From positions 3,410,001 through 3,474,000 of the forward strand of contig NZ_JACBZY010000001.1 in NCBI RefSeq assembly GCF_013408685.1: a stretch of DNA of 64,000 bases, read 5' to 3'. Positions 16,018 through 24,569 of the stretch are shown here, in pieces. The translations under genes and the position numbers were made by a program. Position 1 is the first letter of the stretch. Each line of letters starts with the position of its first letter. The stretch is from Schumannella luteola (GTDB lineage Bacteria > Actinomycetota > Actinomycetes > Actinomycetales > Microbacteriaceae). Under the pieces are notes generated by a model. The model ran no database searches and was not told where the DNA came from. It saw nothing but the letters and a program-made list of their open reading frames with translations.

Positions 16018-17060
16018 TGCGCGCCACCGTCATCCACGGCGAGCGCGACGTGCGCCTCGAAGAGCGCCCCGATCCGACGATCCAGGGCTCGCGCGACGCC
16101 GTCGTGCGCGTCGTCGCCGCCTGCGTCTGCGGTTCCGACCTCTGGGGCTACCGCGGCGTGCGCCCGGCCTCCGGTCCGATCGGCCACGAGCTCGTCGGCG
16201 TCGTCGAACAGCTCGGCGACGACGTGACGGGCATCGCCGTCGGCGACTTCGTCATCGCGCCGTTCTCGCTCAGCGACGGCAGCTGCCAGGCGTGCCGCAA
16301 TGGCATGAGCGCGGCCTGCGACCACAAGAGCTTCTTCGGCAGCGATGACGCCGATGGACACGCCATCGACGGCGCCCAGGGCGAGCGGGTGCGCATCCCC
16401 TTCGCCGACAGCTCGCTCGTGGTCGTTCCCGGCCCGGTCGACGAGGCGCTCATCCCCCACCTGCTCACGCTCAGCGACGTCATGTCGACCGGTCACCACG
16501 CCGCCGTCTCGGCGGGAGTCGGGCCCGGCGATGTGGTCGCGGTCGTGGGTGATGGCGCGGTCGGACTCTGCGGCGTGCTCGCCGCGAAGCGTCTCGGCGC
16601 CGAGCGGATCATCGTGATGAGCCGCAACCCCGCCCGCCAGGAGCAGGCTCGCCGCTTCGGCGCGACCGACGTGATCGAGCAGCGCGGCGACGAGGCGGCC
16701 GACGCCGTGCGGGCGCTGCTCGACGGCGACCTGGTGGATGCGGTGCTCGAGTGCGTCGGCACCAAGGAGTCCATGCGCCAGGCGCTCTCGGTCGTGCGCG
16801 GCGGCGGCCGTGTCGGCTACGTGGGCGTCCCCGCCGAGGGCACCCAGCTGAAGGTGCAGTACCTCTTCGGCCGTAACGTCGCGATCGCCGGCGGCATGGC
16901 GCCGGCCCGCGACTACATCCCCGAGCTGCTGCCCGACGTGCTCGACGGCACGATCCGCCCCGGCGAGGTGTTCGACCTGACGCTCCCGCTCGACGAGGTC
17001 GCGCAAGCCTACGCCGCGATGGACGAGCGCCGCGCCATCAAGGTGCTGCTCACGACCTGA
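16017..17060 (+). CDS. Zinc-dependent alcohol dehydrogenase (MDR family)
   Basis: A 347-residue medium-chain dehydrogenase that interconverts alcohols and aldehydes or ketones with NAD(P). Catalytic zinc ligands lie in CVCGSDLWGYRG and PIGHELVGVVE; structural-zinc cysteines are reduced to SDGSCQACRNGMSAACDH. The Rossmann motif is VVGDGAVGLCGVLAAK. ATG 16017 is fixed by the family start MRATVIHGERDVRLEE and by the overlapping leader. A long in-frame extension upstream runs through unrelated genes. Substrate unknown. A strong hairpin follows at 17084. Confidence 0.95.
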   Translation: MRATVIHGERDVRLEERPDPTIQGSRDAVVRVVAACVCGSDLWGYRGVRPASGPIGHELVGVVEQLGDDVTGIAVGDFVIAPFSLSDGSCQACRNGMSAACDHKSFFGSDDADGHAIDGAQGERVRIPFADSSLVVVPGPVDEALIPHLLTLSDVMSTGHHAAVSAGVGPGDVVAVVGDGAVGLCGVLAAKRLGAERIIVMSRNPARQEQARRFGATDVIEQRGDEAADAVRALLDGDLVDAVLECVGTKESMRQALSVVRGGGRVGYVGVPAEGTQLKVQYLFGRNVAIAGGMAPARDYIPELLPDVLDGTIRPGEVFDLTLPLDEVAQAYAAMDERRAIKVLLTT

Positions 17061-17083
17061 ACACCGAGCGCTCCGCGCACAGC

Positions 17084-17125
17084 ACGACGGCGCGTGATCC
17101 GCTCTCGCGGATCACGCGCCGTCGT
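17084..17125. terminator. Strong hairpin terminator between convergent genes
   Basis: Two perfect 19-base arms (17084-17102 and 17107-17125) flank the tetraloop TCTC. It lies 24 bases after the alcohol dehydrogenase stop and serves the convergent gene ending at 17197 as well. No clear T tract. Confidence 0.88.
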
Positions 17126-17196
17126 CGTGCGTGGATGCCGCGGTCTGGACTCCGCGCATCCGTCCGGGCCAGGTCAGGGGCCCGGAGTCGTGCGGG

Positions 17197-17919
17197 TCAG
17201 AACCCGAAGTCTCCGAAGTCGCCGCCGAAGTCGCCTCCGCCGAAGTCGCCTCCGCCGAAGTCCCCTCCGGCGTCGGCGCCGGCGGCCTCGGTGGTGCCGG
17301 CGTCTGCCCCGGCATCAGAACCGGAGTCCGCTCCGGGGTCGCCGGAGTCGGCGCCGCCGTCAGCCGCCTGGTCGGCGCCGCCGTCCCACGGCAGGAACGC
17401 GCTGACCAGCGCGGAGCCGATGACGTAACCGGCCACGGTTCCCAGCAGCGAGCTGCCGATCATCGCGCCGATGCCGGGGCCGCGCTGCTGGCCGTAGCCC
17501 TGCTGCTGCGAGGCGGCGCCGGCGGTGCCCGGTGCGACCGCGCCGCTCTGGCCCGCGAAGGCGTTGCCCGACATGATGCGCTCCATGCTGCCGGGCTGGC
17601 GGAACTCGGCGCGGGTGGCCGAGCGGGCGAGTGTGGCCGGCTCGCTCGACAGCGGGCGCTCGCCCGTGCCGGCGCCGCGGCTCAGCTCCTCGTAGATCAT
17701 GGCGCGCTGCTCGTCGCTCAGCTGCGCGAAGGCCTCGCGGTGCACCTGCTCGATCGTCTCCGGCGGCGCCGTTCGCAGCAGGTAGCGGTAGCGCTCGATC
17801 GCGATCTCGTCATCCGTGCGCTGCTCGGGCTGGCGCGGGCGGGTCGCAGTGTCGGTCCGTCGGGGTGCGCTGTCGGTCGCGGTGTCGTCGCCGCCGAACA
17901 GCCGGTCCAGAAATCCCAT
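17197..17919 (-). CDS. Uncharacterised protein with C-terminal Gly-Asp-Phe repeats
   Basis: A 240-residue protein. It starts MGFLDRLFGGDDTATD, followed by a helical part (residues about 35-90), a Gln/Gly-rich segment, one hydrophobic stretch MIGSSLLGTVAGYVIGSALV (about 155-175) and an acidic Gly/Ala/Asp tail that ends in repeated GGDFGG units. ATG 17919 is chosen for the GAGGAGG ribosome site. The layout resembles small actinobacterial membrane proteins with Gly-rich tails. Function unknown. The tail repeats could vary by slippage. Confidence 0.8.
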   Translation of the reverse strand: MGFLDRLFGGDDTATDSAPRRTDTATRPRQPEQRTDDEIAIERYRYLLRTAPPETIEQVHREAFAQLSDEQRAMIYEELSRGAGTGERPLSSEPATLARSATRAEFRQPGSMERIMSGNAFAGQSGAVAPGTAGAASQQQGYGQQRGPGIGAMIGSSLLGTVAGYVIGSALVSAFLPWDGGADQAADGGADSGDPGADSGSDAGADAGTTEAAGADAGGDFGGGDFGGGDFGGDFGDFGF

Positions 17920-17944
17920 CGGTCGTTCCTCCTCTAGAGCACCC

Positions 17945-17950
17945 ACGCTA
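17945..17950 (-). promoter_or_regulatory. -10 box of the Gly-Asp-Phe repeat protein gene
   Basis: TAGCGT on the minus strand, 25 bases before the ATG at 17919. This implies a short leader that includes the GAGGAGG ribosome site. Confidence 0.5.
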
Positions 17951-18017
17951 GGCAGAGGGGCTGGGGGCGTTCTGTGCCGAGCCTGGGATCCTGCGGGGAT
18001 GCGGTGGGAGTGGGCTG

Positions 18018-18049
18018 GGCGGCGCACCCCGGTCGAGGGTCGCGCCGCC
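18018..18049 (-). terminator. Hairpin terminator after the MFS gene
   Basis: GGCGGCGC-ACCC pairs with GGGT-C-GCGCCGCC (12 bp with one bulged base) around a 7-base loop. It lies 11 bases after the MFS stop. Confidence 0.7.
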
Positions 18050-18060
18050 GGGTCGGCTGC

Positions 18061-19581
18061 TCAGCTCGGGCGCTCCTCCTTCGCCTCCTCCTCGTGGATG
18101 AGGGTCAGCGGGTCGGTGACCGATTCGAGCTGCTTGCGTTCGGCATCCACGCCGAAGATGAAGGTGACGATGCCGCCGACCAGCATGATCGCCGAGCCGA
18201 GGAAGTAGCCGATCGTGATCGGGCCGCGGTCGGAGCCGTCGCCGATCATGGCGCCGTAGATCAGCGGCGCGAGCGAGCCGAAGATCTGCGCGATCGAGAA
18301 GAAGTACGAGATCGCCTGGCTGCGCACCTCGAGCGGGAAGATCTCGCTCACCGTGAGATAGGCCGCCGACGCGCCGGCCGAGGCGAGGAAGAAGGCCGCG
18401 CACCAGAAGATCGTCTGCGTCACGGCGTTGAGCACGTCGGCCTGGAACAGCGCTGCCGACACCGCGAGGATCACGCCCGAGCCGCCGTAGGTGACCAGCA
18501 CCATCTTGCGGCGGCCGACGCTGTCGAAGAGCCGGCCGAGCACGAGCGGGCCGACGAGGTTGCCGATCGCGAAGGGGAAGAAGTAGTAGCCGGTCTGCGA
18601 CTTGTCGACGTCGTAGAAGTTCTGCAGCGCGAGCGCGTAGCTGAAGAAGATCGCGTTGTAGAGGAACGACTGGGTGATCATCATCGTCGCTCCGACGAGC
18701 GTGCGCTTCGGGTACATCTTGAAGAAGACCTTGGCGAGGATGTGCGCGGGCACCCGCTCCTGCGGGCTCAGTTCGATCGCGCGGTCGTCGCCGATCTTCT
18801 CCAGCGTGTGACCCGAGGCCTCGACATCCTTCTCGATCTGGTCGACGGTCGCCTCGGCCTCCTTCTCGTAGCCGTGCGTGATCTGCCAGCGGGGGCTCTC
18901 GGGGATGTGCCGGCGCAGATAGATGATGATCAGCCCGAGCACGGGGCCGATGAAGAACGAGATGCGCCAGCCCCAGTTGTCGACCCAGTCGGAGCCGAAC
19001 AGCCCGCTGTTGAGGAAGAGCAGGTTGGCCGCGGCGCCGAGCGCCGCACCGCCCCAGTAGGTGCCGTTGATCGCGATGTCGACGTGGCCGCGGTAGTGCG
19101 AGGGGATGAGCTCGTCGATCGCCGAGTTGATGGCCGCGTACTCGCCGCCGATGCCGGCGCCCGCGACGAAGCGGCACACCCAGAGCAGGATGATGCTGAC
19201 CCAGTTGTTGTCGAAGTGCGGCACCGCTCCCGCGAGGGCGCTGCCGACGAGGTAGATCGCCAGGGTGAGGATGAACAGCTTCTTGCGGCCGAGACGGTCG
19301 GAGAGGCGACCGAAGACGAGCGCGCCGACGACCTGACCGACGAGGTAGACGGTTCCGGTCGCGCCGATCTGCGCCGAATCCATGCCGAACTCGGTCGCGA
19401 AGCCGTTCTGCGAGACGATCTGGATCTCGAGGCCGTCGAGGATCCACGAGATCCCCAGTCCGACGACGATCATCCAGTGGAACTTCGCCCACGGAAGCCG
19501 GTCGAGCCGGGCGGGGACGAGACTTCGGATCGTCCCCCGCTTCTTCTCCGCAGAGGGCTGGGGATCGATCGCGTCGCTCAT
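18061..19581 (-). CDS. MFS transporter, sugar porter/AAHS-like
   Basis: A 506-residue major facilitator with twelve predicted helices. It has motif A in both halves (FGRLSDRLGRKKLF and LGRLFDSVGRRKMV), the cytoplasmic PESPRW motif after helix 6, and ILDGLEIQIVSQ in helix 1, where Asp is common in the aromatic acid and sugar/phosphate families. The long central loop and the C-terminal acidic/Lys tail (HEEEAKEERPS) are cytosolic. Substrate is not clear; sugar, phosphate or organic acid symport with protons is possible. A single gene with its own terminator. Confidence 0.92.
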   Translation of the reverse strand: MSDAIDPQPSAEKKRGTIRSLVPARLDRLPWAKFHWMIVVGLGISWILDGLEIQIVSQNGFATEFGMDSAQIGATGTVYLVGQVVGALVFGRLSDRLGRKKLFILTLAIYLVGSALAGAVPHFDNNWVSIILLWVCRFVAGAGIGGEYAAINSAIDELIPSHYRGHVDIAINGTYWGGAALGAAANLLFLNSGLFGSDWVDNWGWRISFFIGPVLGLIIIYLRRHIPESPRWQITHGYEKEAEATVDQIEKDVEASGHTLEKIGDDRAIELSPQERVPAHILAKVFFKMYPKRTLVGATMMITQSFLYNAIFFSYALALQNFYDVDKSQTGYYFFPFAIGNLVGPLVLGRLFDSVGRRKMVLVTYGGSGVILAVSAALFQADVLNAVTQTIFWCAAFFLASAGASAAYLTVSEIFPLEVRSQAISYFFSIAQIFGSLAPLIYGAMIGDGSDRGPITIGYFLGSAIMLVGGIVTFIFGVDAERKQLESVTDPLTLIHEEEAKEERPS

Positions 19582-19676
19582 CGAAGCTCGTCCTTCCCGT
19601 CCGGGTGAAGGGCGCCCGGGCGACGGCCGCGACGTTACTCCCGGCTCGGACGCCGGTGTGAGGTCGTCTCAGGCTC

Positions 19677-21293
19677 TCAGGGAACGACCAGTCCACCGCG
19701 CACGAGCTCGAGCGTCTCGGCACGGATCTCGTCGAGCACGGCGCGCTCGTCGAGCTCGAGCAGCTGCGCGATCGCCGAGGCGATCACCCCGAGCGCGAGC
19801 TCGCCGTCGTAGGCGCCCACCGCCGCCGCGACCGCGGGCGAGACCCGCAGCGTGCGGGCGAAGCCGCCGCCCTGGCGCAGCACGAGCGCCGAGGGCGACT
19901 CCTCGCCGGGCCAGTGGCTGCGCTCCTCGGTCACGTCGGGGGCGACGCGGAAGGCGTGGCCGTCGATGCCGTCGGGGCCGAGCGCGACGAGTGCGTCGTG
20001 CGCGGCGAGCACGGTCGAGAGGTGCGGCCCGAGCCCGGCGGGGTTCTCGCCGAGCGCCTCGGGGATGCGCTCGACGCGGGCGAGCGGGGCGCGATCGGAT
20101 GCCGCCGTTCCGCTCGCGACCTCGAGCGCGTCGTCGGCCGGGCGCCGCAGCAGCACGTAGCCGAAGCCCACCGCCTCCACGCCGCGGTCGGCGAAGTCGT
20201 CGAGCCAGGCCCCGAGCAGGGCCTCCCACTCGGCACTGCCCGGCTTCGTGCCGCCGTCGCGGATCCAGGTCTCGGCGTAGCGGGCAGGATCGGCCTGCTC
20301 GCGCTCGATGATCCAGTGCTCGAGGCCGGCGTCGCGGGCCCAGGCGGCGGCGCGGTCGAGACCGTCGGCGTCATCGACCTGGTCCGGGGCGGAGCCAGTC
20401 TCGCTGCGGTACTCCCAGTTGCCGAGCAGCTGGGCGATGCCGCCGGGCTCGAGGTGCTCGGCGGCGCCGGTCACGACCGCCGCGACCAGCGCATCCCCCA
20501 CCATGCCGCCGTCGCGGTACTCGTATTCGGGCACACCCGCGCGACGCGGGGTGATGACGAACGGCGGATTGGAGACGATGCGATCGAAGCGCTCCCCCGC
20601 GACCGGCTCGTAGAGGCTGCCGAGTCGGAACTCGATCGTGTCGACGCCGTTGAGCGCGGCATTGAGCCGGCCGAAGTCGAGGGCACGGGCGCTGATGTCG
20701 GTCGCGACGACGCGGTCGGCGAAGCGGCTGGCATGCAGGGCCTGGATGCCGCAGCCGGTTCCGAGGTCGAGCACGCTGCGGGCGCGGTCGGGCAGCATGA
20801 GTCCGCTCAGCGTGGCCGAGGCGCCGCCGATGCCGAGCACGTGGTCGGTGCGCAGGGCGCGTCCGGTGGCGAGCTCGCCGAGGTCGCTCGCGATCCACCA
20901 GGCGGCGACGCCGATCGCGTCGACGACGGAGTAGGGGCGCAGGTCGATCGTGCCGCGCACGAGATCCGCCGCCTCGGCGTCGATCGCGTCGCCGGTTGCG
21001 GCTCCGGCGGTCGGAGCGGGTTCGAGCAGCCCCTGTGCGAGCGCCGTGTCGAGTCCGGTGGTGGGCAGCGCACCGGTCGCCTCGGCGCGCGACACCGCAT
21101 CGCCGAGCACGAACAGCCGGGCCAGGATCGCGGCCGGCTCGGTGCGGCCGGCGAGCGCCCGCAGCGCGGGCACGCGGTCGGCCCGCTGCAGGGCGTCGTC
21201 GGCGACGTCACCCCAGAGTCCGCGCAGCCGGTCGACGGTGTAGACCGCCTGGTCGAGGTCGCGGCGCAGGTCATCGGCGAGGTCGAGGAGCAC
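19677..21293 (-). CDS. Class I SAM-dependent methyltransferase (DUF7059-MTS type)
   Basis: A 538-residue protein with an N-terminal helical domain (residues about 1-160) and a methyltransferase core. SAM-binding motif I is SVLDLGTGCGIQALHA, and the catalytic NPPF tetrad is in RIVSNPPFVITPR, as in PrmC/RlmG-type enzymes that methylate glutamine side chains or exocyclic amino groups in RNA. A long C-terminal domain (about 350-538) is unassigned. GTG start 21293. The target (release factor, ribosomal protein or rRNA) is not determined. Confidence 0.88.
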   Translation of the reverse strand: MLLDLADDLRRDLDQAVYTVDRLRGLWGDVADDALQRADRVPALRALAGRTEPAAILARLFVLGDAVSRAEATGALPTTGLDTALAQGLLEPAPTAGAATGDAIDAEAADLVRGTIDLRPYSVVDAIGVAAWWIASDLGELATGRALRTDHVLGIGGASATLSGLMLPDRARSVLDLGTGCGIQALHASRFADRVVATDISARALDFGRLNAALNGVDTIEFRLGSLYEPVAGERFDRIVSNPPFVITPRRAGVPEYEYRDGGMVGDALVAAVVTGAAEHLEPGGIAQLLGNWEYRSETGSAPDQVDDADGLDRAAAWARDAGLEHWIIEREQADPARYAETWIRDGGTKPGSAEWEALLGAWLDDFADRGVEAVGFGYVLLRRPADDALEVASGTAASDRAPLARVERIPEALGENPAGLGPHLSTVLAAHDALVALGPDGIDGHAFRVAPDVTEERSHWPGEESPSALVLRQGGGFARTLRVSPAVAAAVGAYDGELALGVIASAIAQLLELDERAVLDEIRAETLELVRGGLVVP

Positions 21294-21328
21294 GCATTCA
21301 TTCTCCCGCGCCGCGAGCCGCGGCGACG

Positions 21329-21703
21329 TCAGTCGGCGATGACCGAGAACACGTTGCCGAAGGGGTCCTCGAACCAGGCGATGTCGGGCCCGTGGCCGCG
21401 CATCGCGCCGTCGGCGTCCTGCGGCATCGCGTCGTAGCGCAGCGGCTCGAGTCCCTCGTCGGCGAGCTCGCGGATCGCGGCGGCGACGTCGGGAACCTCG
21501 AGGTTCAGCACCGTGTAGGTCGCCGGCTCGTGGTTCTCCTTGGGGTAGAGGATGACGGTCGCGCCGCCCGGCAGGGTGAGCTGCGAGATGCCGCCCATCC
21601 CTCCGTCGACGATGTCGAGCCCGAGCACGCGGCCGTAGAAGTCGCGGGCGCGTTCGGGGTCGGAGACCGAGAATCCGGTGAAGGCGCCGGTGGTGGTCAG
21701 CAT
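21329..21703 (-). CDS. VOC/glyoxalase superfamily protein
   Basis: A 124-residue single vicinal-oxygen-chelate unit of two beta-alpha-beta-beta-beta modules. It opens with FTGFSVSDPERARDFYGRVLGLDI and ends with FEDPFGNVFSVI, the classic VOC ends. GAGAGG precedes ATG 21703; longer in-frame starts run into the divergent promoter region. It is divergent from a TetR gene (21867) and may be its target. It could be a glyoxalase, a resistance protein or a dioxygenase-like enzyme; the sequence does not decide. Confidence 0.9.
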   Translation of the reverse strand: MLTTTGAFTGFSVSDPERARDFYGRVLGLDIVDGGMGGISQLTLPGGATVILYPKENHEPATYTVLNLEVPDVAAAIRELADEGLEPLRYDAMPQDADGAMRGHGPDIAWFEDPFGNVFSVIAD

Positions 21704-21777
21704 GGGCCGTTCCTCTCCGTCAGAATCGCCGCGAGGATGTCGATGCATCCGCATGAGACACGGCGTCATGTGTACGC

Positions 21778-21801
21778 TGTCAACAATGACACCCGGGTCA
21801 T
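21778..21801. promoter_or_regulatory. Candidate TetR operator between the VOC and tetR genes
   Basis: Two overlapping inverted repeats share the centre: TGTCA-ACAA-TGACA (21778-21791) and ATGAC-ACCCGG-GTCAT (21786-21801). They sit in the 163-base divergent gap, which is richer in A/T than its surroundings. Binding by the neighbouring TetR is inference. Confidence 0.5.
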
Positions 21802-21866
21802 CATCTGTCGAGAGCTCCACCCCGTCAGAGCGCCCGGCGCGCGCTGAGCGCGGCACGAGGAGGACC

Positions 21867-22499
21867 ATGGCCAGCACCGCACCCCGGGCCACCTACCGTC
21901 ACGGCGACCTGCGTCAGGCTCTGGTGGATGCCGGCTTCGCCATGGCGCGCGAGTCGGGGCCGGACGCGGTCGTGCTGCGCGAGGCCACCCGCCGTGCCGG
22001 CGTCTCCCCCAACGCCGCCTACCGCCACTTCGCCGACCGCACCGCGCTGGTGCAGGCCGTCAGCGATGCCGCGCTCGGCGCCGTCGCCGAGGCGATCGAG
22101 GAGGAGTGGGAGCGCATCGCGCGGGCCGGCGACGCCGCCGCCGACGCGCACGCCGAGCTCGAGGCGGTGGGCGTCGGCTACCTGCGGTTCGCCCGCGACG
22201 AACCCGGGCTCTTCCGCGCCGCCTTCACGGTGCCCCGCGACCTGCGCTCGGCGCTGAGCCCCGACAAGGCCGGCCCGCGCGGACGCACGCCCTTCGAGCT
22301 GCTGGGTATCGCCCTCGACGACCTCGTCGCCGCGGGCGAGCTGCCCGCCGAGCGCCGCCCCGGCGCCGAGCTGCTCGCCTGGTCGGCCGTGCACGGCCTC
22401 GCGATGCTCGCGCTCGAGGGTCCGCTGCACGACCTCGATCCCGAGCTCGCCCGCCAGACCGGCCGCCGGGTGATCGCGATGGTCGACCGCGGGCTCTGA
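21867..22499 (+). CDS. TetR-family regulator with WHG-type C-terminal domain
   Basis: A 210-residue repressor. The helix-turn-helix region includes VVLREATRRAGVSPNAAYRHFADRTALV at about residues 32-60. The C-terminal part contains AWSAVHGLAMLALEG, the WxxxHG signature of the WHG ligand-binding domain. ATG 21867 has a strong GAGGAGG ribosome site 4 bases upstream. It is divergent from the VOC gene and probably controls it. Confidence 0.94.
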   Translation: MASTAPRATYRHGDLRQALVDAGFAMARESGPDAVVLREATRRAGVSPNAAYRHFADRTALVQAVSDAALGAVAEAIEEEWERIARAGDAAADAHAELEAVGVGYLRFARDEPGLFRAAFTVPRDLRSALSPDKAGPRGRTPFELLGIALDDLVAAGELPAERRPGAELLAWSAVHGLAMLALEGPLHDLDPELARQTGRRVIAMVDRGL

Positions 22500-22587
22500 G
22501 CCGCGCATCCTCGTCGTCCGCGGATCGGGCGCAGAACCCCGATCCGCTCGCGGCCGACAGCGCTCGGCGGCCGCGCACCCGCGGGCG

Positions 22588-22593
22588 TAGGCT
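22588..22593 (+). promoter_or_regulatory. -10 box of the FBP-domain gene
   Basis: TAGGCT, 10 bases before the ATG at 22604, giving a leader of only a few bases. Confidence 0.45.
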
Positions 22594-22603
22594 CGTCGGC
22601 ACC

Positions 22604-23092
22604 ATGCAGCCGCTGACCGAGACCGAGATCCGCGAATCGATGGTGAACGCCCCCGCGGGCGAGGCCGACCGCATGCCCCTGCCCGGGCTGCACGAGGTCA
22701 TCTGGGATGAGCGCGAGTACCTCGGCTGGCGCGACCCGCAGGCGCCGCAACGCGGCTACGTCGTGTTCTGGCGCGACGGCGCGCCCATCGGGCTCACCCT
22801 GCGCGCCTCGGAATCGCAGCTCGCGCACGGCTCGGCCATGTGCTCGCTGTGCCAGACGCTGCAGCCGGCCGGGCAGGTGCGGATGTTCTCGGCCCGTCGC
22901 GCCGGCGACGCGGGCGATCGCGGCAACTCGGTCGGCACCTACATCTGCTCCGACCTGGCCTGCTCGACGCTGATCCGGCTGCGCGCCCCGGGCACCGAGC
23001 TCGACCACTCGCCGGCTGAGATCATCCAGCACCGCGCCGACGGCCTCACCCAGCGACTGGCCCGGTTCACCGAGAAGGTCGTCGCGGCCTGA
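22604..23092 (+). CDS. FBP-domain protein (EF-G-binding, treble-clef zinc finger)
   Basis: A 162-residue protein similar to the C-terminal zinc-binding domain of FusB-type elongation factor G-binding proteins. The zinc site is CSLC at about residue 83 and CSDLAC about 37 residues later. YVVFWRDGAPIGLTLR forms the hallmark strands. In staphylococci FusB frees EF-G from fusidic-acid-stalled ribosomes; the chromosomal actinobacterial relatives are uncharacterised, so resistance should not be assumed. ATG 22604 follows a TAGGCT box. Confidence 0.88.
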   Translation: MQPLTETEIRESMVNAPAGEADRMPLPGLHEVIWDEREYLGWRDPQAPQRGYVVFWRDGAPIGLTLRASESQLAHGSAMCSLCQTLQPAGQVRMFSARRAGDAGDRGNSVGTYICSDLACSTLIRLRAPGTELDHSPAEIIQHRADGLTQRLARFTEKVVAA

Positions 23093-23222
23093 CCCCGCGG
23101 GGCGCGACGCCGAACGCCCCGCCGCCGGCGCGGACCACGCCTCCTGGATGCGCGACCCGCGTCACCTGAACGCCCGCAGTCAGTGACCGCGCCCGCCGCG
23201 CTGCCGGTGCGAGCGTGACGGC

Positions 23223-23744
23223 ATGAGCGATCAGACCAGCACCCCCGACCCGTCCGACGACCTCGCGACGGTGCGCCGCATCCTCACCTCCGCCCGCACC
23301 GCGACCGTCACCTCGCGCGCGGCGTCGGGTGCGCTGCACAGCCGCCCGCTCGCGCTTCTCGAGCACGGCGTCGACGGCACCGAGAACTTCGAGGGCACGC
23401 TCTGGTTCTTCACCGCCGACCCGAGCGAGAAGACCGACGAGATCCGTCGGCACCCCGAGGTGAACGTCGCGGTCGGCGACGGCAAGGGCTATCTGTCGCT
23501 CAGCGGCAGCGCGAGCATCGACCGCAGCCAGCCCCGCATCGATCTGCTCTGGAACCCCTGGGCCGAGGCCTACTTCGAGGGCGGGCGCGAGGATCCAGCC
23601 GTCGCCCTGCTGCGGGTCGACGTCGAGTCGATCGAGTTCTGGGATCTCGACCGACCCGCGCTCACGCGCGTGATCGAGGTCGCCGCGGCGCTCATCGCGA
23701 AGCGTCCGCCCGAGGTCGGCGAGAGCCGCACGGTCGAGCTGTAG
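23223..23744 (+). CDS. Pyridoxamine 5'-phosphate oxidase-fold protein (general stress protein 26-like)
   Basis: A 173-residue split-barrel flavin-binding protein. RTATVTSRAASGALHSRPLALL and LWFFTADPSEKTDEIRRHPEVNV match the general stress protein 26 type. LSLSGSASIDRSQPRIDLLWNPWAEAYF continues the barrel. The family binds FMN, FAD or F420 and is often stress-induced; catalytic activity is not established. It is convergent with the SRPBCC gene. Confidence 0.9.
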   Translation: MSDQTSTPDPSDDLATVRRILTSARTATVTSRAASGALHSRPLALLEHGVDGTENFEGTLWFFTADPSEKTDEIRRHPEVNVAVGDGKGYLSLSGSASIDRSQPRIDLLWNPWAEAYFEGGREDPAVALLRVDVESIEFWDLDRPALTRVIEVAAALIAKRPPEVGESRTVEL

Positions 23745-23772
23745 GCCGGCGCCCGAGCCGCGGCCCGCCGCC

Positions 23773-24273
23773 TCAGTCGGTCGCGCGGGCCGAGGGCTTC
23801 GCGACCACGACGCCCGCCTGCCGGGCGATGGGCGGCAGCACGCTGCGCATGTAGGGCGCCCAGAACAGGCGCACGATGAGGTGCACGATCGCGCCCCGCC
23901 ACGGCAGCGGCGCGAAGGAGTAGGTCCAGCGGATGCGGGTGCCCTCGCCGTCGTGGGCGAAGATCCACTCCGCGCGGCCGCCGGAGACGAGCGAGCCGAA
24001 CAGCTTCTGGAACCGGGTGAGCTCGTAGACGTGCCGGCGCGGCGCATCCACCTCGGCGACGGTCTCGATGACCGAGCCGCCGTCGGAGAGATGCAGCCGT
24101 CGAGAGGCGCCGACGACATCGAAGGAGTCGGTCTGGTCCGAGACCGAGACGACGGCGGGCAGCGGGCCGAACCTCGGATAGAAGGCGGGCGGGTCGGTCG
24201 CGACCGTCGTGGCGAAGACCTCGGCGAGCGGCGCGGCGACGACGATGTCGACCGTCGCGCTCGCCGCCTTCAC
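23773..24273 (-). CDS. SRPBCC-family (START-like) protein
   Basis: A 166-residue hydrophobic-pocket protein. It opens with TVDIVVAAPLAEVFATTVATDP, the typical SRPBCC start, and continues with GGRAEWIFAHDGEGTRIRWTYSF. Members bind lipids, polyketides or other hydrophobic ligands. The C-terminal segment FWAPYMRSVLPPIARQAGVVV may be membrane-facing. It lies near, but is not paired with, the Rv0909-type gene at 30246. No specific ligand can be inferred. Confidence 0.88.
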   Translation of the reverse strand: MKAASATVDIVVAAPLAEVFATTVATDPPAFYPRFGPLPAVVSVSDQTDSFDVVGASRRLHLSDGGSVIETVAEVDAPRRHVYELTRFQKLFGSLVSGGRAEWIFAHDGEGTRIRWTYSFAPLPWRGAIVHLIVRLFWAPYMRSVLPPIARQAGVVVAKPSARATD

Positions 24274-24295
24274 CGTCGGATTCCGCCGTCCGCGC

Positions 24296-24469
24296 TCAGT
24301 CGAGCTTCTCGAGCAGGTGGAACGGGATGATCAGCGAGATCGCGATCGCCACGAGACCCGAGGCGAAGAGGACGATGTGGAAGGGCTCCGGAACGGCGAA
24401 GGCGTACCCGAAGAGGAAGAACGCGCCGACGAACAGCGCGAGACAGATCACGAACGCGAACACCTTCAT
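24296..24469 (-). CDS. Small two-helix membrane protein
   Basis: A 57-residue protein with two hydrophobic helices: VFAFVICLALFVGAFFLFGY (residues 3-22) and IVLFASGLVAIAISLIIPFH (31-50). ATG 24469 is chosen because TAGGCT lies 7 bases upstream, predicting a leaderless mRNA; further upstream codons lack a ribosome site. It lies 22 bases before the SRPBCC stop region on the opposite side of the gap 24274-24295, with the same orientation. Function unknown. Confidence 0.7.
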   Translation of the reverse strand: MKVFAFVICLALFVGAFFLFGYAFAVPEPFHIVLFASGLVAIAISLIIPFHLLEKLD

Positions 24470-24476
24470 GGAGGTC

Positions 24477-24482
24477 AGCCTA
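24477..24482 (-). promoter_or_regulatory. -10 box, leaderless type, of the small membrane protein gene
   Basis: TAGGCT on the minus strand, 7 bases before the ATG at 24469. Confidence 0.55.
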
Positions 24483-24569
24483 CCGGCGACGCGGCGCGGC
24501 CCGGCGCATTCCCTCGACGAGGCGGATGCGCGAGGATCGGCACGTTCACTTCCCGAGCCAGGAGTCGCC

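Noticed and set aside
14136-17060. One 974-residue open frame on the plus strand
   Set aside because: It passes antisense and out of frame through the acyltransferase and DUF3097 genes. Only the last 347 codons are the alcohol dehydrogenase.
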